A stretch of DNA of 45,289 nt from UBA1189 sp045612925 (GCA_045612925.1 JAZKZX010000053.1:1-45289); one strand, 5' to 3'. Counted from the stretch's first letter, positions 23,863 to 33,152 are shown. Made by a program: numbers and translations. Notes: generated by a model not told the origin, from the letters alone.

Positions 23863-24870
23863 GTGCCCAACTTCAGCGAAGGGCACAACATCGAAACCAT
23901 CAACGCCATCGCCGACGCCATACGCTCGGTCGATGGCGTTCGGGTATTGCACATCGACCGGGGCGAAGCGGCCAACCGCACCGTCATCACTTTCGTAGGA
24001 CCTGCCGGGGCAGTGGTGGAGGCTGCATTCCGCATGGTGAAGTGCGCCTCTGAACGCATCGACATGCGCACTCATCAGGGCGAGCATCCACGCATAGGAG
24101 CTACCGATGTGCTGCCCATCGTACCTATCAAGAACATCACATTAGAGGAGTGTGCCGCATTGGCCCGTACGCTTGCTCGGCGCATATATGACGAATTGGG
24201 CATTCCGACCTATTGCTATGAGTCTGCGGCATTCCTCCCCGAGCACGCAAACCTTGCCGATTGCCGCCGTGGCGAGTACGAGGGCTTGCGCGACAAGATG
24301 CTCGACCCCGTGATGCGCCCCGACTTTGGGCACGAGTACACCCCGCAGGCTGCCCTCTCGGGTGCTACGGTAGTGGGTGCGCGTAACTTCTTGATTGCCG
24401 TAAACTTTAACCTCAACACCGTGTCGCGCGAGGTGGCTTCGGCTATTGCCTCTCGAGTAAGGGCCAGTGGCGAGGTACTCCGCGATGAGGAGGGCAATGT
24501 CGTCCGCGATGAAGAGGGTAGGGCAGTGCGCCGCCCCGGACTACTGCGTGGATGCAAGGCCATCGGGTGGTATATTGAGGAGTTTGGTTGTGCGCAGGTG
24601 TCGATGAACATCAACGATGTGAAGCTCTGCCCCATCCACACGGCCTATGAGACGGTATGTCGCGTAGCACGCGAACTGGGGGCCGAGGTGACGGGCACGG
24701 AGCTCATCGGACTCATCCCCGAGGATTGTATGATTGAGGCTGGACGATATTTCGCTGAAACACAACAGGTGGCAGAACTTACCGACGACGAACTGATAGC
24801 GCTTGCCGTAGATGCCATGCATATGGACGACTTGGCCCCGTTCGATGTGGAGCAAAGAATTCTGCGATAA
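23863..24870 (+). CDS. ftcD: glutamate formimidoyltransferase
   Basis: Transfers the formimino group of formiminoglutamate to tetrahydrofolate in histidine degradation. The N-terminal PNFSEGHNIETINAIADAI, LHIDRGEAANRTVITFVG and HPRIGATDVLPIVPI, and later QVSMNINDVKLCPIHTAYE and TGTELIGLIPEDCM, identify it. The start is abnormal: homology extends upstream (LVECVPNF), yet in that frame there is no ATG, GTG or TTG between the TGA at 23824 and GTG 23863. The ATG at 23823, with AAAGGAG after it, is in another frame. GTG 23863 is given as the only in-frame start; a frameshift or sequence error is possible. An internal short duplication (VLRDEEGN, VVRDEEGR) is present. Confidence 0.85.
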   Translation: MPNFSEGHNIETINAIADAIRSVDGVRVLHIDRGEAANRTVITFVGPAGAVVEAAFRMVKCASERIDMRTHQGEHPRIGATDVLPIVPIKNITLEECAALARTLARRIYDELGIPTYCYESAAFLPEHANLADCRRGEYEGLRDKMLDPVMRPDFGHEYTPQAALSGATVVGARNFLIAVNFNLNTVSREVASAIASRVRASGEVLRDEEGNVVRDEEGRAVRRPGLLRGCKAIGWYIEEFGCAQVSMNINDVKLCPIHTAYETVCRVARELGAEVTGTELIGLIPEDCMIEAGRYFAETQQVAELTDDELIALAVDAMHMDDLAPFDVEQRILR

Positions 24871-24905
24871 AGCGATTTTTGTGTGCTCGGATAGAAATAT
24901 TTTCG

Positions 24906-24913
24906 TACCTTCG
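24906..24913 (+). promoter_or_regulatory. probable ftsW promoter -7 box
   Basis: TACCTTCG, one mismatch from TAnnTTTG, 38 bp before the ftsW ATG and after the ftcD stop. Confidence 0.45.
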
Positions 24914-24951
24914 CACAAAGTATACATCTTAGCTTAAAAGGAATAACTGAT

Positions 24952-26190
24952 ATGGAATTGCTCAATCGAATATTTCGTGGCGACAAGGTCGTATGGATAG
25001 TGTTTATGTTGCTGCTCATCATCTCTGTAGTGGAGGTGTATAGTGCGGCAAGCACACTGACATATAGAGAAAATAGAAACTATCTATGGGCCATTCGCGA
25101 CCATAGTGTCAATCTGCTATTAGGATTTGTCGTTGCCTACTTGGCACACCTCGTGCCCTGTCGCTTCTACAAGGCCGTGCCCATAGTGCTGGTACCCCTA
25201 TCGGTGGGGATGCTTATATGGGTCCTGTTCTTCGGAGAGGAGGTATACGATGCCTCGCGCTGGATCGACCTGGGATTCGTAAGCATACAACCCTCGGAAC
25301 TGGCGAAGGTGGGTGTCGTGATGGGTACGGCACTGATTTTGGCGCGTACGCAGACTGAGGATGGGGCAGGACCCAATGCTATGAAGTGGATTCTTTGCAT
25401 GGTGGGTATCGTGTGTGCTTTCATCGTGACGGAAAACCTCTCTACAGCAATGCTGCTCTTTGGCGTGGTGTTCCTGATGATGTATTTTGGGCGTGTACCG
25501 GGACGACAAATGGCCAAACTTACGGGTACATTCGTTGTCATCATAGCACTATTCGGCTCGATGCTCCTATTGCCTTACAAGACACTGGAGAAGATGCCCG
25601 GCCTGAGCCGATTCACCACATGGAAGGCGCGTGTCGAACGCTTTAGAGACACCTCGGATCATATACCTGCCGAAGCCTATAAGATTACCGATGAGAATTT
25701 CCAGGAGACACACGCCACGATGGCTATCGTGTCGAGCAATATCATCGGACGAGGACCCGGCAACTCGGTGGAGCGCGATTATCTCCCTCAAGCCTACTCA
25801 GACTTTATATTCTCTATTATTATCGAAGAGTTGGGCATCGAAGGAGCTACCTTCGTGGTGCTACTCTATCTCATCCTACTGGTGAGGGCGGTAAAGATTG
25901 CACAGAAGTGTCGAGGGTATTTCCCCGCTTTCTTAGTGATGGGGTGTGCACTGATGCTCGTGGCACAGGCAATGCTCAATATGATGGTTGCCGTAGGACT
26001 GTTCCCCGTGACAGGACAACCGCTACCACTAATCAGTAGAGGAGGTACATCGACCGTCATCAACTGCGGATACATCGGCATGATACTTAGCGTGAGCTGC
26101 TATGTCGAGAAGCTATATCAGAATGCCCAACTCACAACAGGGCAGAATGACGAAAAGGATATTCCCGAGATGCTGAGAGAAGAGGTGTAA
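24952..26190 (+). CDS. ftsW: peptidoglycan glycosyltransferase FtsW (SEDS family)
   Basis: A 412-aa polytopic protein that polymerises septal peptidoglycan from lipid II together with a class B PBP. SEDS markers visible are EVYSAASTLTYR in the first helix, ASRWIDLGFVSIQPSELAK (about residues 101-119), and the C-terminal GLFPVTGQPLPLISRGGTS. Adjacent murG supports FtsW over RodA. Usually this pair sits within the long dcw cluster between murD and murC; here ftcD precedes and trkH follows. Gap to murG is 20 bp. Confidence 0.92.
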   Translation: MELLNRIFRGDKVVWIVFMLLLIISVVEVYSAASTLTYRENRNYLWAIRDHSVNLLLGFVVAYLAHLVPCRFYKAVPIVLVPLSVGMLIWVLFFGEEVYDASRWIDLGFVSIQPSELAKVGVVMGTALILARTQTEDGAGPNAMKWILCMVGIVCAFIVTENLSTAMLLFGVVFLMMYFGRVPGRQMAKLTGTFVVIIALFGSMLLLPYKTLEKMPGLSRFTTWKARVERFRDTSDHIPAEAYKITDENFQETHATMAIVSSNIIGRGPGNSVERDYLPQAYSDFIFSIIIEELGIEGATFVVLLYLILLVRAVKIAQKCRGYFPAFLVMGCALMLVAQAMLNMMVAVGLFPVTGQPLPLISRGGTSTVINCGYIGMILSVSCYVEKLYQNAQLTTGQNDEKDIPEMLREEV

Positions 26191-26210
26191 CATTATGAAA
26201 AGTGAGTGCA

Positions 26211-27329
26211 ATGGATAATATCAGACTAATCGTGAGTGGTGGCGGTACGGGAGGACATATCTTTCCGGCCCTGTCAATAGCCAATGCCGTGAAGGCCAAG
26301 TGCCCCGAGGCGGAGATTCTCTTTGTAGGTGCGGAAAATCGTATGGAGATGCAGCGCGTGCCTGCTGCTGGGTATCGTATCATCGGACTTCCCGTAAGCG
26401 GATTTGACCGCAAGAACCTGCTGAAGAATATCGCTGTATTGTGGAGGCTGATGAAGAGTCGCCGCAAAGCTCGCCGTATCATCCGTGACTTTCGTCCTCA
26501 TGTGGCGGTAGGCGTGGGTGGCTATGCCAGCGGACCTACCTTGAAGGAGGCTGGAGCGATGGGCATCCCTACACTATTGCAGGAGCAGAACTCGTATGCT
26601 GGTGTTACCAATAAACTGCTGGCCAAGCAGGCCGATTGCATCTGCGTGGCATACGAGGGCATGGAGCGTTTCTTCCCTAAAGAGAAGATCAAACTCACGG
26701 GAAACCCCGTGCGCCAAAATCTCTTGGAGGCTACGATGACGCATGATGAGGCTATCCGCACTTTCGGACTCGACCCCACGAAGAAGACCATACTCATCGT
26801 AGGAGGTAGCCTCGGTGCACGCACGCTCAATGAGAGCATGCTGGGCGCATGGGAGGCTATCAAGGAGAGCGGGGTGCAGTTTATCTGGCAGACGGGTAAA
26901 TATTATTATGAGGATATCACCAAGCAACTGAGCGGACGCGAACTGCCGAATGTGCATGTGTGCGACTTTATCAGTAGCATGGATGCGGCTTATGCCGCCG
27001 CTGACCTGGTCATCTCTCGTGCTGGAGCCGGCTCTATCTCTGAGTTCTGCCTCTTGGGTAAGGCGGTAGTGCTGGTGCCCTCGCCCAATGTGTCGGAGGA
27101 TCATCAGACGAAGAATGCGCTCGCACTCGTCAACAAGGATGCGGCACTCTATGTCAAGGATGCCGATGCACCACGCGAATTGGTGGCTCTCGCGCTCAAT
27201 GCAGTGGCGGATGAGGCGAGATTGGCGAGCTTGAGCAAGAATATCCGTACGCTGGCCTTCCTCAACTCGGCTGAGGTGATTGCCGACGAGGTGATAGCAC
27301 TGGCCGAAAGGTATAAAAGTACACACTGA
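26211..27329 (+). CDS. murG: UDP-GlcNAc:lipid I GlcNAc-transferase MurG
   Basis: Adds GlcNAc to lipid I to form lipid II on the inner face of the cytoplasmic membrane. The 372-aa protein starts with VSGGGTGGHIFPALS (first G-loop with the key histidine), has GVGGYASGP and EQNSYAGVTNKLLAK, GNPVRQ, GGSLGARTLN (second G-loop) and the donor-binding GAGSISEF near the C-terminus. A GTG nine bases upstream (26202) is also in frame; ATG 26211 begins nearest the conserved region. Two upstream residues of difference do not affect the call. FtsW, encoded just before, uses its product. Confidence 0.96.
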   Translation: MDNIRLIVSGGGTGGHIFPALSIANAVKAKCPEAEILFVGAENRMEMQRVPAAGYRIIGLPVSGFDRKNLLKNIAVLWRLMKSRRKARRIIRDFRPHVAVGVGGYASGPTLKEAGAMGIPTLLQEQNSYAGVTNKLLAKQADCICVAYEGMERFFPKEKIKLTGNPVRQNLLEATMTHDEAIRTFGLDPTKKTILIVGGSLGARTLNESMLGAWEAIKESGVQFIWQTGKYYYEDITKQLSGRELPNVHVCDFISSMDAAYAAADLVISRAGAGSISEFCLLGKAVVLVPSPNVSEDHQTKNALALVNKDAALYVKDADAPRELVALALNAVADEARLASLSKNIRTLAFLNSAEVIADEVIALAERYKSTH

Positions 27330-27343
27330 TAGGAATTGTATAA

Positions 27344-28798
27344 ATGATTCACCTTAAGACCATCTTCCGCATCATTGGCCTATTGCTATTGCTGCTCTCG
27401 GGTATCTTCTTCCTCTTTAGCATAGCATCGCCTTTCTTGGCAGGTAACGACTTGTTCAGTTTTCTTGTCTCGGCACTGACTACTCTGCTTGTTGGCTTGT
27501 GGTGTTGTATCATTGGAAAGGGGAATAAAGGTGAGTTCTCAAGGCGTGATAGCTACATTACGATCACGATTTGCTGGATTGCCTTTGCGCTCTTTGGGAG
27601 TCTGCCCTACTGGCTTGGTGGGCATATACCTGACTTCACTGATGCTTTCTTTGAGTCCATGTCGGGATTTACTACTACGGGGGCCTCTATTCTTGACAAT
27701 ATCGAGAGCCAGCCTCACGCGTTGCTCCTCTGGCGTAGCCTCACGCAATGGCTGGGTGGCTTGGGTATCGTGTTCTTTACCGTGGCCATCTTGCCCATGT
27801 TCGGCATTGACAAAGTGCAGCTCTTTGCTACGGAGTCTACAGGTGTCAACCACCGCAAGGTACACTCGCGCATCTCTGTAGGTTCGCGTTGGATCTTTGG
27901 TATATACATGCTTCTCACTACAGCCTGCGCCATCTCGCTCAGAGTCTCTGGTATGGGGTGGTTTGATGCGGTCAATCATGCGCTGACAACCATCGCAACA
28001 AGTGGATTCTCGACCCGACAAGGCAGTATCGGTGCCTTTGATTCGGCACAGATAGAGTATGTGATCACTCTGTTTATGTTCTTGAGTGGTATCAACTACA
28101 CACTATTATTCCTGCTTTTGTTCAAGGGTAAACTGCGCGAGTTGTATAACAATACGGAGTTTCGTGTCTATCTGTTTACCGTATTGAGCTTTACGGCCTT
28201 TATAACTATTGGCCTATTGGGACAAGGGGATATTGGCTTTGCCAAGGCATTTCGCGTATCGCTCTTCCAGGTGGTGTCGTTGCAGACAACCACAGGCTTT
28301 GCTACGGCAGACTATATGCAATGGCCGCCATATCTGTGGATGCTACTCAGCTTTGTGATGTTCTTCGGTGCTTGTGGAGGCTCATCTACCGGTGCCATGA
28401 AGTGTGGCCGTGTGGCTATCCTTGCCAAGAGTATACGCGGTGAGTTTCGTCGTATCCTTCACCCCAATGCCGTGATTCCTGTGCGCATGGATGGCGACCC
28501 TATCAGTCAAGACACCCGAGCTACGGTGCTCACCTTCACCTGCCTCTACTTCCTGCTAATCTTTGTAGGGTGGTTTGTGTTCATGGTGATGGGGCTCGAC
28601 TTTGTGGAAGGGTATAGCATCTCGGTCAGTTGCGTGGGTAATATCGGCCCTGCACTGGGCACGTTGGGCCCCGCCTATTCGTGGAGTGCTCTTCCTGCAT
28701 CGGCCAAGTGGCTCAGCACTCTGCTGATGCTTATCGGCCGTTTAGAGCTATTCACCATCCTGCTGATGTTTACCGCTTCGTTCTGGAAGAAACGCTGA
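27344..28798 (+). CDS. trkH: TrkH/KtrB-family potassium uptake protein
   Basis: A 484-aa potassium-translocating subunit. Four pore-loop repeats with the conserved glycine are visible: SGFTTTGAS, TIATSGFST, QTTTGFATA and VGNIGPALG, each preceded and followed by hydrophobic helices. N-terminal hydrophobic hairpin MIHLKTIFRIIGLLLLL fits the TrkH branch. The cytoplasmic NAD-binding partner TrkA is not adjacent. It begins 14 bp after murG, implying co-transcription with an otherwise unrelated cell-wall gene. A terminator follows at 28927. Confidence 0.92.
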   Translation: MIHLKTIFRIIGLLLLLLSGIFFLFSIASPFLAGNDLFSFLVSALTTLLVGLWCCIIGKGNKGEFSRRDSYITITICWIAFALFGSLPYWLGGHIPDFTDAFFESMSGFTTTGASILDNIESQPHALLLWRSLTQWLGGLGIVFFTVAILPMFGIDKVQLFATESTGVNHRKVHSRISVGSRWIFGIYMLLTTACAISLRVSGMGWFDAVNHALTTIATSGFSTRQGSIGAFDSAQIEYVITLFMFLSGINYTLLFLLLFKGKLRELYNNTEFRVYLFTVLSFTAFITIGLLGQGDIGFAKAFRVSLFQVVSLQTTTGFATADYMQWPPYLWMLLSFVMFFGACGGSSTGAMKCGRVAILAKSIRGEFRRILHPNAVIPVRMDGDPISQDTRATVLTFTCLYFLLIFVGWFVFMVMGLDFVEGYSISVSCVGNIGPALGTLGPAYSWSALPASAKWLSTLLMLIGRLELFTILLMFTASFWKKR

Positions 28799-28926
28799 TG
28801 CAAATGCTCGCTTTGGGCATGTGTAACGGTTAGCGATGGTAGTTCATCGTTCACCTCTGACCTCTTTCCTCTACCCTTTAATCTCTACCCTTTTACCTTT
28901 TATCTCCCACCTTTTACCTATAATAT
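28799..28926. other. pyrimidine-rich spacer with short repeats
   Basis: After trkH, about 28850-28920 consists of C/T-rich near-repeats such as CTCTACCCTTT and ACCTTTTATCTCCCACCTTT. It holds no gene. Similar CTCC-rich text recurs in the 36.6-kb tandem repeat. Confidence 0.4.
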
Positions 28927-28959
28927 AAAAGGGGAAAAGACTGAATCTTTTCCCCTTTT
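28927..28959. terminator. bidirectional terminator between trkH and wzc
   Basis: Perfect 14-bp arms AAAAGGGGAAAAGA (28927-28940) and TCTTTTCCCCTTTT (28946-28959) with a 5-nt loop. T-runs on both strands fit its position between convergent genes. Confidence 0.85.
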
Positions 28960-28980
28960 TAGTGTGGTCAGGAACGCTCC

Positions 28981-31437
28981 TTATTTGTTCGGATTGTTGC
29001 CATAGCCATACTGACCATATTTGCCGTATTTGCCATAGCCATAGCGTCCGTAGCGAGAGCCGCCATACTTGCCATAGCCATAGTAGTATCCATACTTGCG
29101 CTTAGACATGTCTATGCCGTTGAGCACGATGCTCATATTCTTCAGCTTGCCCTCTTTGTAGAGTGAGTTGACCAGATCCAGGTCGCTCTTGGGAGTATAG
29201 TCGGCACGGCAGATGTATACGGTAGCATCGGTGACGCGTGAGATGATCAGCGTATCGGCTACCAAGCCCACGGGTGCAGTATCCAATATGATGAAGTCGT
29301 ATCTCTCTTTCAGGTATTCTATAGCCTTGTCGAGATTCTTCTTAGAGAGCAGCTCGGCAGGGTTGGGAGGAACGATACCTGCAGGCAATATATCCAAGTT
29401 CTTATTGACGCCAGAGGGCATGATCTGTTCGAACAACAACTCCTTGTCGTTGGCGTCGCCCGAGAGGAATAGGGTGATACCCTTCTTGTGGTCTGCAAGG
29501 TTGAACATCTCGGCCAATCTGGGCTTTCTGATGTCAAGACCGACGAGGATAACCTTCTTGCCTAACAGGGCCATACTCATCGCCAAGTTGGAAGATACGA
29601 ATGTCTTACCCTCTCCTGCGGTAGATGAGGTGAACTGGATAATCTTCTTCTCGGGACCTCCCAAGACAAACTGGAGATTGGTACGAATGGCTCTGAAGGT
29701 TTCGGCCATCTGGTCGTTAGAGTTCTCGTGAACGACGATCGCGCGCTTGTTCTCCTTGGCTTTTGGCGAGATGGCCACATCACCGAGCACGGGCACCTTA
29801 GTCAGCTTTTCAAGGTCATTGCGTCCCTCAATCTTATAGCGCAATACCTCTTTCAGATAGATGGCTGCGACGGGGAGTGCTAAGCCAAGAGCCAATGCGA
29901 TGAGCCATATCATCTGGCGGTTGGGTGATACGGGAGCGTCATAGGCAAGTGCCGCGTCAATCAGCTTGGCATTGTCCGCGGTAGCTGCCAGTGCGATGGA
30001 GTTCTCCTCTCTCTTCTGCAACAACATCATGTAGAGGCCAGACTTCACATCGAGCTGACGCTTGTATCCTGCCAACACCTTCTCTTGTGTGGGGGCATCG
30101 CCCAATTTAGAGTCGTACTTCTTGGCTTGTCGCTCGAAGTCTTCCTTTCTGATGTTAAGTGAGCTCTGCAACGAAGCGATTGAGGTCTTGATGGTACCAG
30201 CCATAAGGTTGGCCATGGCCGTAGCATCAGCCACGGCGGGGTTGTTCTCGCTGGCTGTACGCAACAGGTCGCTACGCTCTATTACAATCTCGTTGTATCG
30301 TCCGATGAGTGCTGATAGGCTGGCATCTGCGAGGCCTACATTGACGGGGATAGGTTGTAAGTTGTTCTTGGGGTCGTTGATGTACTCGTTCAAGAAGCTG
30401 ATAAGCTTCAGCTGGGTCACCACTTCGGCCTGTTGCTTCTCGTATTCCGAGCTACCCTGCATTACGCGTTGTGCATCACCTGAGAGGTTGACCAAGCCTG
30501 AAGAGCGCTTGAACTGTGCCACCTGCTCTTCGGCTTCATCCAGTTCGGCCGAAACCTTGGCCAGGCGCTTCTCGATGAACTCTTCGGTCTTCATCGCAAC
30601 GATGTTCTTGTCGTTATTGTTCTCTCTGTTGTATGCAGTCACGAGTTGGTTGACAAAGTCGACACCGCGACGCTTGTTGATATCTAAATAAGAGATGCGC
30701 GCGATAGAGGTGGTCTTTGATGTGGGCTCAATGCTCAATCCGCCCGAGCATCCTCTTGCTACGAGTAGCGGAGGAAGGATAGTCACCGTGAGTTTTTTGT
30801 CGGGGTCGAGGGGGCGCATCTCGCCTTTCTCGAGCACCAGGCGGCCGATGTGAGTGTTCAGGATGTACGGCAATGAGTTTACCTCCTCCTTGATTTCTGT
30901 CATCTCACCGGTCTCCTTGTCGTAGCGGTTGTACGAGATCACGAATGACGAAGCATTGGGTTGGGTAACCTGGAAAGAGGCCGAAGAGGTCATGCGCTCC
31001 AAGTCCTCTCGGCTGATCTTAAACTCGATGGGATACTCTCCGTAGAGGGTGGTGGCGGGTCTGAAACGGCCATTGCCAATGCTGTATCTGGTGTGAAGTC
31101 CCAGATCCATTACCGCCTGCTTGATGACAGACTTTGAGCGGAGCACCTCGATCTCGTTGTCGAGTCCGCTAGTGGTACTCATGATGCCAAAGTCCTGCTG
31201 GAAGGTCTGCATCTGGTTCTGGAACGAACCCTTTTGTCCGTCGTTGATCATGATGGTGGCCTGCACTCTGTATACAGGAGTCTGCTTCTGCAGGTAGAAC
31301 TTGGCACCTATCAGGCATACGATGACTGAGAGGACAATCCACTTCCAGTTGATCAAGAGTTTTACCAATACGGATTTAATGTCAAATCCGCTTTCTTCAT
31401 CTTCGAATTGATTTATGTTCAAGTTTTCGTCAATCAT
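28981..31437 (-). CDS. wzc: Wzc-like polysaccharide co-polymerase with tyrosine kinase
   Basis: An 818-aa inner-membrane protein. The N-terminal half has a transmembrane helix (LLINWKWIVLSVIVCLIGA), the Wzz domain and a long periplasmic coiled-coil/GNVR region; a second helix (MIWLIALALGLALPVAAIYL) leads to the cytoplasmic BY-kinase with Walker A STAGEGKTFVSSN (K611), Walker A' LVGLDIRKPRL and Walker B FIILDTAPVGLVADT. The C-terminus is unusually rich in tyrosine and glycine: 13 Tyr in the last 40 residues, where autophosphorylation controls polymer length in relatives. Wza lies 10 bp upstream on the same strand. The glycosyltransferases of the cluster are not in the window. Confidence 0.93.
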   Translation of the reverse strand: MIDENLNINQFEDEESGFDIKSVLVKLLINWKWIVLSVIVCLIGAKFYLQKQTPVYRVQATIMINDGQKGSFQNQMQTFQQDFGIMSTTSGLDNEIEVLRSKSVIKQAVMDLGLHTRYSIGNGRFRPATTLYGEYPIEFKISREDLERMTSSASFQVTQPNASSFVISYNRYDKETGEMTEIKEEVNSLPYILNTHIGRLVLEKGEMRPLDPDKKLTVTILPPLLVARGCSGGLSIEPTSKTTSIARISYLDINKRRGVDFVNQLVTAYNRENNNDKNIVAMKTEEFIEKRLAKVSAELDEAEEQVAQFKRSSGLVNLSGDAQRVMQGSSEYEKQQAEVVTQLKLISFLNEYINDPKNNLQPIPVNVGLADASLSALIGRYNEIVIERSDLLRTASENNPAVADATAMANLMAGTIKTSIASLQSSLNIRKEDFERQAKKYDSKLGDAPTQEKVLAGYKRQLDVKSGLYMMLLQKREENSIALAATADNAKLIDAALAYDAPVSPNRQMIWLIALALGLALPVAAIYLKEVLRYKIEGRNDLEKLTKVPVLGDVAISPKAKENKRAIVVHENSNDQMAETFRAIRTNLQFVLGGPEKKIIQFTSSTAGEGKTFVSSNLAMSMALLGKKVILVGLDIRKPRLAEMFNLADHKKGITLFLSGDANDKELLFEQIMPSGVNKNLDILPAGIVPPNPAELLSKKNLDKAIEYLKERYDFIILDTAPVGLVADTLIISRVTDATVYICRADYTPKSDLDLVNSLYKEGKLKNMSIVLNGIDMSKRKYGYYYGYGKYGGSRYGRYGYGKYGKYGQYGYGNNPNK

Positions 31438-31447
31438 ATTCTATAGA

Positions 31448-32239
31448 TTATAAAAGGTTTAACAAGAAGGTGATAACGGCCATGAGCAACGATGTTGCCG
31501 AGAACCACATAGAGGTCATGCTGCTGACATCCGAGTTGCGTGCTTTCGCCTTGTTGGGCTCTACATACAGGATGTCGTTCTGTTGCAGGTAGTAGTAGGG
31601 AGAGTAGATGAGGTTTGCGTCGTTGAGGTCGAGAGGGATGATTTGCTTTGTTCCGTCAAGGTTTTCTCTGACGAGTTTTACGCCATCTCGCTGGCCATAT
31701 ATGGTGAGGTCTCCAGCCATAGCTACGGCCTCAAGTACATTTACCTTTTCGTTGGCGATTGTCTTCACACCGGGAGCGTTGACCTCACCCAACACGGTTA
31801 CCTTATAGTTAGACATACGCACGGTGACGATAGGCGCCGTGGTGAAGTTTGACTTGATGTGCTCCTTCACATACTCTTCCAACTCGCCTTTGGTCATACC
31901 AGCCACATGTATCTTGCCCAAGATGGGGAAGTCGATGTAGCCCTCATTGTCAACCAGGTAGTTTTGTAGTGTGGGTTGTGAGGTGAGGCTTCTGTTGGCA
32001 CCGTTACCCGAGTTCAATGCCGTGGGGATGGTCAGGTTGAAGGGGATGGCTGCTTCGGGTTTCTCGCTACTCACAGTGATTGTCAGCATATCTTTGGGTT
32101 GTATGCGTGCGTCGTAAAACTCGGTCACTGTAGTTGTGTCAATCTGCGCGCTATTTTGCAGATAGTAGACCTTCTTGTACGATGTACAAGATGTCATGGC
32201 AATCACTCCTGCCAACAAAAAAAGTTTAAGTCTTCTCAT
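31448..32239 (-). CDS. wza: Wza-like polysaccharide export lipoprotein
   Basis: A 263-aa outer-membrane export protein. From ATG 32239 the signal peptide MRRLKLFLLAGVIAMTSC ends in a lipobox-type cysteine (C18). The mature part has the Poly_export domain (IQPKDMLTITVS), a SLBB-like segment (VTVLGEVNAPG, GDLTIYGQRDGVKLVREN) and a C-terminal hydrophobic helix (MWFSATSLLMAVITFLLNLL), an inner-proximal anchor common in Bacteroidota. The open frame extends to 32299, but that would lie at or before the promoter region; 32239 is preferred. It is first in a two-gene unit with wzc. Confidence 0.9.
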   Translation of the reverse strand: MRRLKLFLLAGVIAMTSCTSYKKVYYLQNSAQIDTTTVTEFYDARIQPKDMLTITVSSEKPEAAIPFNLTIPTALNSGNGANRSLTSQPTLQNYLVDNEGYIDFPILGKIHVAGMTKGELEEYVKEHIKSNFTTAPIVTVRMSNYKVTVLGEVNAPGVKTIANEKVNVLEAVAMAGDLTIYGQRDGVKLVRENLDGTKQIIPLDLNDANLIYSPYYYLQQNDILYVEPNKAKARNSDVSSMTSMWFSATSLLMAVITFLLNLL

Positions 32240-32276
32240 ACGATATGTAGTGTGTATATTATTCCATAATATTTTG

Positions 32277-32284
32277 CAAAGATA
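32277..32284 (-). promoter_or_regulatory. wza-wzc promoter -7 box
   Basis: TATCTTTG on the minus strand, 38 bp upstream of the wza ATG at 32239. It also shows that the longer frame starting at 32299 would begin upstream of the transcript. Confidence 0.65.
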
Positions 32285-32422
32285 GCTTATATTTTTCATA
32301 CTTCATATTATTTTCACTCCCATTTTTTTGTTGATATGGCAAAGTATCCTCCGAAAAGGGACGGAATTTATAGGTGTGGGTAACAAAACTCGTGCAAGTT
32401 TGCTCAACTCTAAACTTTTATG

Positions 32423-32430
32423 TACTTTTG
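32423..32430 (+). promoter_or_regulatory. promoter of the 32.4-kb operon
   Basis: TACTTTTG with a TTTG about 20 bp upstream (32398-32401), 19 bp before the ATG at 32449. Confidence 0.6.
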
Positions 32431-32448
32431 CGCGAAATTTAAGCAACT

Positions 32449-33066
32449 ATGGGAATTTTTAGTAATTTGTTTCGTAAGAAATCAGCAAACGAAGAGAGTA
32501 AGGTCGGTGGAATCGAGGATTTCATGACCCTCATCCGTGTATATTATCAGGCAGTGATGGCAGGCAATCTGGGTATCAGCAATATCAACATGTTGCCCGA
32601 CTTGGCCATGTTCAAGCGTACATTGAAGGTGGCTACCCAAAACAACAAATTGGGTGTGGCCGAGAAGTCGCGTTGCAAGAAGATGTTGATGCAGGCTTAT
32701 GGTCTTGGCGAAGGTTTCTTCAAGGAAATCGATGCTTCTATCAAGAAGAATTGCCGCAATGTGAACATGGTGAACGGCTATTTCTTCCAGTTCCAGCGCT
32801 TCAACGAGAGCCTGATGATGGCCGTGAGCAATGAGATGAAGTATACCATGCGCATCCCCTTCAAGAAGATGCTCTATACGCAGACAGAGGCAGCTATAAG
32901 CAATATCCTTACCAAGAACGACTGGAAGGATGCGGCCATGTTCAAAGCCGTGAACGAGGTGCGCCAGTTGCAACATGCACTCGGCTACTCTGGTCAGTGG
33001 ATGACCGACTTCGTGTTCAATGTCATCCGATTGGCCAAAAAAGAGCCTAAAAAGAAGAGCGAATAA
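32449..33066 (+). CDS. conserved hypothetical protein, Bacteroidales type
   Basis: A 205-aa soluble, lysine-rich, mostly helical protein that I do not recognise as any characterised family. It opens MGIFSNLFRKKSANEES, has no signal peptide or transmembrane segment, and ends in a basic tail (KKEPKKKSE). Methionine is frequent (MLPDLAMF, MKYTMRIPFKKMLY). It has its own good promoter and lies 86 bp before the zapA pair on the same strand, so a link with division or RNA turnover is possible but unproven. A separate promoter is present for the next genes. Confidence 0.75.
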   Translation: MGIFSNLFRKKSANEESKVGGIEDFMTLIRVYYQAVMAGNLGISNINMLPDLAMFKRTLKVATQNNKLGVAEKSRCKKMLMQAYGLGEGFFKEIDASIKKNCRNVNMVNGYFFQFQRFNESLMMAVSNEMKYTMRIPFKKMLYTQTEAAISNILTKNDWKDAAMFKAVNEVRQLQHALGYSGQWMTDFVFNVIRLAKKEPKKKSE

Positions 33067-33129
33067 GCCTTTTTGAGGCTTGTGGCTCACTTTTTTCGGC
33101 AAAGAGTTTTGATTTTGTCGAAAAAAGGC

Positions 33130-33137
33130 TACATTTG
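33130..33137 (+). promoter_or_regulatory. -7 box before the coiled-coil/zapA pair
   Basis: TACATTTG, about 16 bp before ATG 33153, so the leader would be very short. Confidence 0.5.
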
Positions 33138-33152
33138 TAACGAAGTTTGGCT

